Positions 38,139 to 45,470 of a stretch of DNA of 64,000 bases are shown piece by piece (within the stretch, counting starts at the first letter, position 1; every line of letters starts with the position of its first letter). This DNA comes from Arthrobacter nitrophenolicus (GTDB lineage: Bacteria; Actinomycetota; Actinomycetes; Actinomycetales; Micrococcaceae), in NCBI RefSeq assembly GCF_000332815.1, contig NZ_AOFD01000003.1, positions 62,001-126,000 on the forward strand, written 5' to 3'. The notes beneath the pieces are model-generated. The model worked only from the letters and a program-made list of their open reading frames with translations, had not been told where the DNA came from and searched no databases. Both the position numbers and the translations under genes were made by a program.

Positions 38139-38185
38139 CGAAGAAGGTGGGTGGTCTCCAGAAAGGAGACCACCCACCTTCTTCG
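38139..38185 (+). terminator. Strong hairpin terminator after the LANTG gene
   Basis: A perfect 21-bp inverted repeat (38139-38159 and 38165-38185, arm containing GAAGAAGGTGGGTGGTCTCC) with a 5-base loop AGAAA. It starts 17 bases after the stop codon. Only a short T-containing tail (TTAAGG) follows. Confidence 0.85.
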
Positions 38186-38189
38186 TTAA

Positions 38190-38255
38190 GGTTTCGACAA
38201 GCTCAACCATCGAGCTCGGCAAGTCAACCACCGCGCTCGACAAGCTCAACCACCG
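38190..38255. repeat. R1 repeat cluster between the LANTG gene and vanZ-like gene
   Basis: Two R1 units (38190-38212 with CAAGC in place of CAGGC, and 38235-38255) flank a degenerate one (about 38214-38233). They lie right after the terminator and before the VanZ gene. Confidence 0.75.
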
Positions 38256-38270
38256 CAGTTCTAGGGTCAA

Positions 38271-38720
38271 ATGAGACTTCTCCACAATCGTGGCTTCTGG
38301 CGAGTCACACTCGGCGTCATGCTCATTCCCCTAGCTTTCATAGCCTTTTGGCCTAGCCCGGTGGATCAGCCTGTCCAGGGACTGCTCGCCGACATCCTGA
38401 GTTTCCTTCACCGGCAAGGAATTCCACGCTGGTTCAATTACAGGTTTGTCGAGGCCTCGGCCAATGTGGGGCTATTTGTTCCCTTTGGAGTAGTCAGCGC
38501 CCTTGCATTTCCTAGAAAACGTTGGTGGCAGTTGGGGGCCTTTGGGTTGTTCATTTCCTGCTGCATAGAGCTCGGCCAGTTCCTGTTTCTCCACAACCGC
38601 TTTGCTAGTCCTGTTGACCTCATGACAAACGCTTCAGGTGCTGTCATCGGGTCTCTGATCGCCTCTGTTGCCCTTAAACGCCTGGAGGCCCACCGCCTTT
38701 CGGCAGCGGACCTCCAGTAG
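38271..38720 (+). CDS. VanZ-like family membrane protein
   Basis: 149 residues with four TM helices. The VanZ pattern is visible: WFNYRFVEASANVGLFVPFG (the conserved N-x3-F-x-P-x-G), then SCCIELGQFLFLHNRFASPVDLMTNASGAVIGS. VanZ relatives occur in cell-envelope loci; the function of most is unknown. It is convergent with galU and 17 bases from its stop. Confidence 0.85.
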   Translation: MRLLHNRGFWRVTLGVMLIPLAFIAFWPSPVDQPVQGLLADILSFLHRQGIPRWFNYRFVEASANVGLFVPFGVVSALAFPRKRWWQLGAFGLFISCCIELGQFLFLHNRFASPVDLMTNASGAVIGSLIASVALKRLEAHRLSAADLQ

Positions 38721-38737
38721 GTCTGTACGGGTTCTAG

Positions 38738-39628
38738 CTAGTTCACGAAGCCCTTCATCCAGGTCTTCAGGTCCTCCCCGAATTCAACGCGCTCGGATGC
38801 GAGCGTGATGACGGCCTTGAGGTAGCTCAGCTTGTCCCCGGTATCGAAGCGACGGCCCTTGAAGACCACACCGTACACGCCGGAGCCTTCGCCCTCACCG
38901 GCGGCGAGGGTCTGCAGGGCGTCGGTAAGCTGGATTTCGTTGCCACGGCCGGGCGGAGTGTTCTCGAGGACGCCGAACACGGACGGGTGCAGCACGTACC
39001 GGCCGATCACGGCCAGGTTGGACGGAGCTTCGCCCACAGCCGGCTTCTCCACCAGGCTGTTCACGCGGACGTAGTCTTCGCCCTCGATGAGGGTGATGTC
39101 TGCGCAACCGTAGGCACTGATCTGCGAGGGATCCACCTCGATCAGGGCAATTACGGATCCGCCGGTCTTCTGCTGCACCTCCATCATGGTGCTCAGCAGG
39201 GTCTCGGCCTCGTCGATGAGGTCATCGCCCAGCAGGACTGCAAACGGCTCGTTGCCCACGTGCTGCTTGGCGCACAGGACTGCGTGGCCCAGGCCCATGG
39301 CCTCGCCCTGGCGGACATAGTGGATGGGACCCAGTTCCGAGGCGTACTGGATGGACTCCAGACGCTCCTTGTCGCCCTTTTCCTCCAGTACTCGTTCCAG
39401 GCCAGGAGCGCGGTCGAAGTGGTCCTCCAGGGCACGCTTGCTGCGGCCCGTGATCATCAGGATGTCGTTGAGGCCTGCGTTGACAGCCTCCTCCACCACG
39501 TACTGGATGGCCGGACGGTCAACCACCGGCAACATTTCCTTCGGCATCGCCTTAGTGGCGGGCAGGAAGCGAGTTCCCAGTCCGGCAGCAGGAATGACGG
39601 CTTTGGTAACAGCTTTCCCCATAGTCAT
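38738..39628 (-). CDS. galU: UTP-glucose-1-phosphate uridylyltransferase
   Basis: 296 residues. The nucleotidyltransferase opening VIPAAGLGTRFLPATKAMPK, the second motif LMITGRSKRALEDHFDR, LLGDDLIDEAE, and the sugar-binding VNSLVEKPAVGEAPSN and RGNEIQLTDALQTL are intact. It supplies UDP-glucose for Ugd and the glycosyltransferases. The ATG at 39628 follows AAGGTTC; the ATG two codons later may also be used. Confidence 0.96.
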   Translation of the reverse strand: MTMGKAVTKAVIPAAGLGTRFLPATKAMPKEMLPVVDRPAIQYVVEEAVNAGLNDILMITGRSKRALEDHFDRAPGLERVLEEKGDKERLESIQYASELGPIHYVRQGEAMGLGHAVLCAKQHVGNEPFAVLLGDDLIDEAETLLSTMMEVQQKTGGSVIALIEVDPSQISAYGCADITLIEGEDYVRVNSLVEKPAVGEAPSNLAVIGRYVLHPSVFGVLENTPPGRGNEIQLTDALQTLAAGEGEGSGVYGVVFKGRRFDTGDKLSYLKAVITLASERVEFGEDLKTWMKGFVN

Positions 39629-39687
39629 AGGTGAACCTTACAAATTTCGCGGACGGAAAGGCAATTTAGAAGGGGTTCGCCAGGCTT

Positions 39688-39741
39688 GGTTTCGACAGGC
39701 TCAACCACCGGACTTTTTGGGTTTCGACAAGCTCAACCACC
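39688..39741. repeat. R1 repeat pair between nucleotidyltransferase gene and galU
   Basis: Units at 39688-39710 and 39720-39741 in the same orientation. On the minus strand the second unit's GGTGGTTGAGC provides the last Gly codons and the TGA stop of the nucleotidyltransferase gene. Confidence 0.85.
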
Positions 39742-40641
39742 AGCTCTGAGGTCCCTGGCGATCTGAGGAAGGGCGCGGAGGAAACGGGCCCATCTCGCCC
39801 AATGCTGCATTAGCTGACCGCCTACCGACATGTCCGCATAGATGTTCCCGCTCAGGAAGACCTGCGGCTGCGGGAAGACTGCACGCCACAGCAGCCCCGG
39901 CTTGGCCCGCCACGGCGCCTGGACAAGGGCTACAAGCCGGGCGCTGCCCGGTTCCCTGGCCAGCAGGCGGTTGCGCCATTCCATGGACGCCGGCGGCCAC
40001 TCCACGGCGTGCGGGTCCGCAAGGAGGCCTTCAAGGAAGGGCCGTACTGCCGCCAGGGAGCCTGTGGCTTCGGCGATACGCAGGATGCCGGGCGCTTGGG
40101 CTTGGAGCCAGACCAGTTGTGCCAGGTACGCGAGTTCCTGCCGGCAGGCAGGCAGGTGTGGCGACCGGAGCGCATGCAGTGCCAGGATCAGGATTGCGAG
40201 AGCAGGCGACGGAACCCGTATTGTCTGCCCTGCCAGATCAAACTCTCCCGTGTGAGCCCACATCGCCTCGAAACACTCAGCGAGACCAGCCTCCATGCCG
40301 GGAAAGCGGAAGTGGACGTCGACGCAGCACGGCCACTCCGGGTGGTGAAGGGTGACAGCGTGTTTGGGAAACGTGGTCGTATCCGGGTCGACAGGGCGCT
40401 GGCGCCAGCCCCGCTCCTGCAAGCCCTGGAGCATGACATCGAGACCGGCAGGGTCAGCGAAAACATCCACATCGGCTGATGTCTTCGGCTGCCGCAGCCC
40501 TTGCAGCACAGTGACCGGTCCCTTGATGAAGAAGGCTCGGACCCCCACGCTGGCCGCCACCCGCGCGACCAGGGCATGACCTAGCAGCACGCCCTCGGAG
40601 ACGCTGAGTTGGGCATTATCGGGTTGGTCTGCCACGGACAC
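39733..40641 (-). CDS. NTP_transf_5-type nucleotidyltransferase family protein
   Basis: 302 residues. The conserved opening of this family is visible (FFIKGPVTVLQGLRQPKTSADVDVFADPAGLD, with the catalytic-type Asp pair in SADVDVF), followed by HPEWPCCVDVHFRF with a third acidic residue. Members often accompany PqqD and HPr-kinase-like proteins, as here, in RiPP or polysaccharide loci. The GTG at 40641 is 3 bases after the BY-kinase stop. The stop codon is supplied by an R1 repeat, so the original C terminus may have been slightly longer. Confidence 0.8.
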   Translation of the reverse strand: MSVADQPDNAQLSVSEGVLLGHALVARVAASVGVRAFFIKGPVTVLQGLRQPKTSADVDVFADPAGLDVMLQGLQERGWRQRPVDPDTTTFPKHAVTLHHPEWPCCVDVHFRFPGMEAGLAECFEAMWAHTGEFDLAGQTIRVPSPALAILILALHALRSPHLPACRQELAYLAQLVWLQAQAPGILRIAEATGSLAAVRPFLEGLLADPHAVEWPPASMEWRNRLLAREPGSARLVALVQAPWRAKPGLLWRAVFPQPQVFLSGNIYADMSVGGQLMQHWARWARFLRALPQIARDLRAGG

Positions 40642-40644
40642 CTT

Positions 40645-42222
40645 CTAGCCCTTGGCCCGGCGCCCGCTCAGGGCAGCTTCCACGGCGCTTTCCTCTGGCG
40701 AATCCACCACGGGGCGCGCTGGCTGGGGAGCAGCCGCAGGCACTGCGGCAGGAGCGGAGGTGTACGTGCCGTAGTAGGAGTACGCATCCGTCCCCCGGGT
40801 CGGCACGTAATTCAGGACAGCACCCAGCACGCGGCCCTTGACCTTGTCCAGGTTCCCCAGGGACTGGGCCAGCTGCTCCTGGGTGGTCCTGCCAGACCTG
40901 ATCACCACGATGGCACCGTCGGCAACGCGCGAGAGAACGGCAGCGTCCGTCACCGGAAGGAGGGGCGGCGCATCGATCAGGACGACGGCATTTTCAGCCA
41001 GGGTATTCAACATTGTCTTCATGGCCCGGGATCCGAGCAACTCGCTGGGATTCGGGGGTATGCGGCCCGAGCCGAGGACTGACAGGTTGGGAAGGGCGCC
41101 CCAGGGCTGCAGGACATCGTCAAGCTCGGCGGTGCCGGTCAGGACATCCGTGACGCCCGCGCCCGGAACCAAGTTGAAAACGTCCACCAGCGTGGGGCGG
41201 CGGAGGTCGCCGTCGACTACCACCACATTTTCGCCGGCCGCCGCCATGGTGACGGCGAGATTGGCGGTGACTGTGGACTTGCCTTCTGCCTGGACTGAGC
41301 TGGTCACCACGATGATCCGCGGCGGCTGGTCCACGTCCAGGAAGCTGAGGTTGGTGCGGAGCTCCCGGAGGGCCTCGGCCATGGCTCCCCCGGCGTCGTG
41401 GATCTGCTCAGTGGTGCCCGTGTCCAGGACGCTGCTCCTGCCCTCAAGACGGCGGTCCGCGGGAAGAGTGCCGATCGCGGGGACACCGAACAGCCGCTCG
41501 ATCTCGGACGCCTGCCGGATGCGGCGGTCAAGGTGCCGGCGGACCACTGCATAGGCCATGCCGAGCGCCAGGCCGACGAGTGCGCCCAACGCCAGATTCA
41601 GCTTGGTGTTGGGGGACGACGGGCTGGTGGGGAGGACGGCTTTGCCCAGCGGAAGCACCCGGACAGCCGTCGCCGTGGCACCCGCCGGCGTCCCGGCGTC
41701 GGGCGTTGCCGCGGCCCCGGACTCCACTGCCGCTTGGGCCGGCGGCACTGTCTCAATCGCTTCCACCTGGGCGGCGAGGCCGTTGACCCACGCGTCCGCC
41801 ACGCGCTGCGCCGTGGCCGGATCAGTGGACTGGGCTGTCACCCGGATCTCTGCGGTGTCCAGCGGGACCTTCACCGTGACGCTGCCCAGGAGGGCGTCAG
41901 CCGTGGTGTCCAGCCCCAGGGCGGCGATGACGCGGTCCGCCACGAGCCGCGACTTCGCCACCGACTCGTAGTTCTTGACCTTGGCCTTGGCCAAGCTGTC
42001 GCCGGCGAGCGAAAGGCTGACGTTGTCAGAGCCGGGCGTCACCACGATGCCGCTGGAGTCCGACGAGTAGATCTTGGGCTGCAGCACCGTCCAGCCAAGC
42101 GCCGAGAGCGTGGCCAGCAGGGTGAGGGCGACAATCCCCTTCCAGTACGCCCGGATCACGCGGAGGTAATCCGTCAGGTCCAGGCCCGGAGGCGCTTCCG
42201 CGGCGGCGGCTGGTGTGGTCAT
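40645..42222 (-). CDS. Polysaccharide co-polymerase / tyrosine autokinase (Wzz-BY-kinase fusion), second copy
   Basis: 525 residues. The Wzz domain has two TM helices (WKGIVALTLLATLSALGWTV and LNLALGALVGLALGMAYAVV). The kinase domain has Walker A SSVQAEGKSTVTANLAV, Walker A' VVVDGDLRRPTL, Walker B VVLIDAPPLLPVTDA. The Tyr cluster is short (YSYYGTYTS). It differs from the first copy by higher GC and its own neighbours (PqqD/HPrK/NTP_transf cassette). The start is the ATG at 42222; a longer frame reads antisense to the HPrK gene. Confidence 0.92.
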   Translation of the reverse strand: MTTPAAAAEAPPGLDLTDYLRVIRAYWKGIVALTLLATLSALGWTVLQPKIYSSDSSGIVVTPGSDNVSLSLAGDSLAKAKVKNYESVAKSRLVADRVIAALGLDTTADALLGSVTVKVPLDTAEIRVTAQSTDPATAQRVADAWVNGLAAQVEAIETVPPAQAAVESGAAATPDAGTPAGATATAVRVLPLGKAVLPTSPSSPNTKLNLALGALVGLALGMAYAVVRRHLDRRIRQASEIERLFGVPAIGTLPADRRLEGRSSVLDTGTTEQIHDAGGAMAEALRELRTNLSFLDVDQPPRIIVVTSSVQAEGKSTVTANLAVTMAAAGENVVVVDGDLRRPTLVDVFNLVPGAGVTDVLTGTAELDDVLQPWGALPNLSVLGSGRIPPNPSELLGSRAMKTMLNTLAENAVVLIDAPPLLPVTDAAVLSRVADGAIVVIRSGRTTQEQLAQSLGNLDKVKGRVLGAVLNYVPTRGTDAYSYYGTYTSAPAAVPAAAPQPARPVVDSPEESAVEAALSGRRAKG

Positions 42223-42232
42223 GGTGGTTTCC

Positions 42233-43455
42233 TTACTTTTCCAAAACTGATTCGGCGGTGAGCTGCTGTGCGGCCCGTTCGACGGCGGCCCGGTAGCCTT
42301 CCGGGGTTCCGTGCTGTTTTGCGACGGCTTCCACCAGGTCCTCCAGTGGGACCGGGGCGGCGGCTGCATCCCAGATGGCCGGGCCAATCCCACTGAGCCG
42401 CACCACCTGGTTCTCCAGCATCACCAGGAGGTCGCCGCCGATGGCCACGGCATCCCGGGCTGCTGCCCGCCGGAACCAGCCCTGCGGGATGTCTCCGGTG
42501 CCGGTATTCTCTGCTATCCGCGCTTCCCATGCCGGCTCCTGCCGAGGCTGCTCTCGAAACAGCGGTTCCAGCGCCGCCGGTAGGTCTTCGGCTTCCGAGT
42601 AAGTCACCTGCCACACTCCCCCGACGTCGTCGATCAGGTGGCAGAGCGACTGCAGCGGTGCCCCGATCTCGGCCTGGGAGGAAGTCTCCGGAAGCAGGGC
42701 GAGCACGGCGTCGGCCAGCGGGACCTTTTCGAGGACCGGAGCTATGGTTGGGCCGCCTTGGACCCGGTCAAGCAGCACGATGGACTGGATGAAGGGCATG
42801 GCGGTGACCGGCAGGAGCCCCAGCTCGTCCGGCCCCACCTGCCGCTTGTACGGGCTGTGACCGCGCTTCACGGACAGCGGCTTGGGGTACGGCACCACGG
42901 AACCGTCATGGGCGATGGCCACTGTCTCATCCGTGACGTACCCGTAGCTCCTGGCCAGCACGGACGCCGCGGTGGTCTTGCCGGTGCCGGACTTGGCCAC
43001 CAGCGCCACCACGGCCCCTGTCAGGGGATCCGCGATCCCGCAGGCGTGCAGCATGGTCAGCTCGCCCGCGTTGGCCAGGATCGCGGCCAGCGTGAGCCTG
43101 GTGGTGACCGCCTCGGCCAGTTCCTCAAAGGAGGCTGCCTGCAGGTGGAACTTGCCGCCGTCGTGCGTCACGGACCGGTGAGCAACCGACGCGTGAACGG
43201 CAGGCCAGCCGTGGGTTCCTCCGGCATTGGCGGCAGCATGAGCTGGCGAACGCTGGCGCAGCGTGACCACGCCGCGCTCATGCCCTCCCGCTGCTGCCGG
43301 GTGACAGCACGGCCCCACCGCACACCGAACTGCACGCCCAGGACGTCCACGCACAGCAGGTCGCTGCCTTTCGCCAGCTCCTCGAACAGCCGCTTCTCCC
43401 AGGAGACCAGCGCGTTCCGCACCGGGCTCCCGGGAATGAAGCTGCTAGCGGTCAC
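42233..43455 (-). CDS. HPr-kinase/phosphorylase-like protein with C-terminal PqqD-like domain (one-base frameshift)
   Basis: About 407 residues if frame is restored. The first frame starts at GTG 43455 (MTASSFIPGSPVRNALVSWE) and ends soon after MPEEPTAG. The second continues AVHASVAHRSVTHDGGKFHL to 42233, needing one added base near 43205. The middle has an HPrK-type P-loop VALVAKSGTGKTTAASVLAR followed by DETVAIAHDGSVVPYPKP. The C-terminal 80 residues resemble PqqD (DAVAIGGDLLVMLENQVVRL, IWDAAAAPVPLEDLVEAVA). Such kinases phosphorylate peptides or scaffold small molecules. Confidence 0.75.
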
Positions 43456-43726
43456 TGCCGGGCGCAGCCTCGATCAGGCGCTGTGCCTCCAGGCTGGCCA
43501 GGAAGCTTTCCACCTGGGCGTGCATCTGCCCTGTCCGGTCCTCGAAGGTGGCCTCAAGTTCCGCGAGGATGGACTGCTCCGTTCGCTGGCCGTCGATCAG
43601 GTCCCAGATGACCGCTGCCGGGCCTTCCAGGACCACGGGCTGGGTTGCGTCCACATGGAGCAGGGCAACCCGGCTTCGGCGTTCGCTGCATACTTCGGCC
43701 ACCAGGCCGCCACGTTTCCAGACCAT
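43445..43726 (-). CDS. PqqD-family peptide-binding protein
   Basis: 93 residues of the PqqD/RRE winged-helix fold: SRVALLHVDATQPVVLEGPA, then IWDLIDGQRTEQSILAELEA and QVESFLASLEAQRLIEAAP. PqqD-like proteins present a peptide leader to modifying enzymes. It overlaps the next gene by 11 bases and the previous stop by one (TAATG), so it is co-translated between the Tat protein and the HPrK-like protein. Confidence 0.85.
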   Translation of the reverse strand: MVWKRGGLVAEVCSERRSRVALLHVDATQPVVLEGPAAVIWDLIDGQRTEQSILAELEATFEDRTGQMHAQVESFLASLEAQRLIEAAPGSDR

Positions 43727-44289
43727 TAGATAGTCATGGTGATGTTCGGAATCACAAGCGGGGTGATTGACGTCCCCGTGATTGTCATCGTGAAGGTATA
43801 AACCTGCCCCGCAATCGGTGCCGATTGGCCGTTCCCTTCTACGTACTGAAACGACACGCCGCGGCTGACGAGTTGGTCTCCGGCAATGGTGATAGACGCT
43901 GTCGAGATATAGGCCGCATCGAATACCGGTGCCAGGACAGTAGCGCCGTCAAGGGCCTTGATGGCGATGCCGGCTCTGACCGATCCGCTGTTCACGGCCG
44001 GAACAATTCCAACGGTGATTGTCTGCGCAATGCCGGTAGTGTTTTGGATGTCCAGGTTGGCAGGACCTTGTCCATGTCGAATCTGCCCCTGTCCCTGCAC
44101 TCCCTGCTTGGTGAAGGTGATGCTTCCAACCTGTCCCAAGGCGAGTGAAAGTGTTCCCGACGCTGCGGCAGCCGGGGCAGCAATGGCTGTGGCGATCACC
44201 GGCAGCGACCAGGCAACACCTGCAACCACCCTGCGGCGGCTCACACCGTTTTCGTTGTCAACGACTTCTTCCTGCAAAATCTCAGACAA
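43726..44289 (-). CDS. Tat-type exported protein heading the PqqD/HPrK cassette
   Basis: 187 residues. The N terminus has three Arg (GVSRRRVVAGVAWSLPVIAT) and a signal ending AAAAS, a Tat-like signal with an unusually short h-region. The mature part is a single all-beta domain rich in Ile/Thr/Val (NLDIQNTTGIAQTITVGIVP, then GDQLVSRGVSFQYVEGNGQ) without Cys. The start is TTG at 44289 behind GGGGGCT. Similar to small actinobacterial exported proteins with an N-terminal acidic extension (MSEILQEEVVDNENGV) that could be a PqqD-recognised leader. That last point is speculation. Confidence 0.7.
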   Translation of the reverse strand: MSEILQEEVVDNENGVSRRRVVAGVAWSLPVIATAIAAPAAAASGTLSLALGQVGSITFTKQGVQGQGQIRHGQGPANLDIQNTTGIAQTITVGIVPAVNSGSVRAGIAIKALDGATVLAPVFDAAYISTASITIAGDQLVSRGVSFQYVEGNGQSAPIAGQVYTFTMTITGTSITPLVIPNITMTI

Positions 44290-45418
44290 ATAAGCCCCCA
44301 GAGTAGTTTTTGAGCATGGTCAGCTGCCTCTAGCCGACGCTGTGCTTTTTGGCCGGCGAACTCCGGCCTCTTCTACTCTTTCCAACGGGGATAAAGATCG
44401 CTGCAAGTGGGACTCAAGCTTCAATCAAGATTGGGTTCTTTTTATCTCAACCCTGCTTCCACCTGCGGAAACGTGGCCCGCAGACTCAAAGCTGCTCTTG
44501 ATGAGTGCCTGACTGGACCGAGAACGTTGTCCCGCCTTCATCCGTCACCATCTGGTCGGATTCCTCCAGGCCCGTCGACGCGGAACAGTCATCGCATCGG
44601 CCAACGAATTGGTGGGGACAGGCCGCGAGGTTCATGCCGTCGCCTGTGGACAATCTGGCTCGCATGGTTTCCGCCGTTCCTGAGCCGGTCCCGGCCTGCC
44701 GGGGACTCATGTGTTTCAGCCGCCGCAAGGGTGGTGCCGGCGATGTTCCGGAGCGGGAGCCGTAGTGGCCAACTCCCAATCCTCGCCGGCACTTCCAGTG
44801 AACAACCAACTGGAGGGCAAATCACGAGTAGGCGATACCCGTTTCCTGTGGGCCTACCCTACCTCCGCAATACTCGGGAAGCGGGACCTACCTAAGCCCC
44901 TAGCCGGTTTTCGGCAGTCCCGGGCCGACCCGTGGGCCGGTCCCCCAACCGACTGGCACCGGCCCACGGAGGCGGCCCTGCCCAGCCATGGCCGCCTTCA
45001 CCTGTTCCCGCGGCTTGCGCCGGGGTCTACAGGTGGTCTTGTCGCGCTGGCACGGGCCCCAGCGCTGACTGGAACGTCGACCGCCTGGACAGCTCGGAGT
45101 CGACGAGGTGCAGCAAGGCAAAGTTTCCAATGGGGTTGAAGGCAGTCACTGCCACAGAGTTGCCCAGCGCCCACCGCAGCTGGAGGAGGTCCGACATCGG
45201 CACCTTGTGCAAGTTTTGGAAGCGATGAAAGACCCTGCCCGCGGGTGCACGGCGAAACAGCGCCTTATTGGCGGCGGGGTTGCCAGTGGTGGGGAGCATG
45301 AATAAGGCTCTCGTGGGGATTCCAGGAGGCTGGCTGCTCAACCAAAAGTAAGGACACGATACCCAACGGCGCGCTGAAGCGCATTAGTTTCCGTTTTTTA
45401 CAAGTACGTGACATCGGC
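44290..45418. other. 1.1-kb region without a convincing gene
   Basis: Several open frames exist but none has a recognisable product. A minus-strand frame at 45027-45341 could encode a hydrophobic 104-residue peptide, without a clear start site. A Cys-containing frame on the minus strand (CPHQFVGRCDDC near 44600) is similar in uncertainty. The promoter of the Tat-protein operon must lie near 44300. Confidence 0.4.
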
Positions 45419-45454
45419 GAAGCGCCCCAGGAGAGTCGGCTCCTGGGGCGCTTC
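45419..45454. terminator. Hairpin after the coiled-coil gene
   Basis: GAAGCGCCCCAGGAG (45419-45433) and CTCCTGGGGCGCTTC (45440-45454) are perfectly complementary with a 6-base loop, 16 bases past the stop of the minus-strand gene. No U-tract follows immediately. Confidence 0.7.
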
Positions 45455-45470
45455 TGGGCATTGCGGTCAA

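Noticed and set aside
45027..45341. Minus-strand frame of 104 codons
   Set aside because: Some hydrophobic pattern but no family, no ribosome site and no neighbour in register; kept only as part of an empty region.
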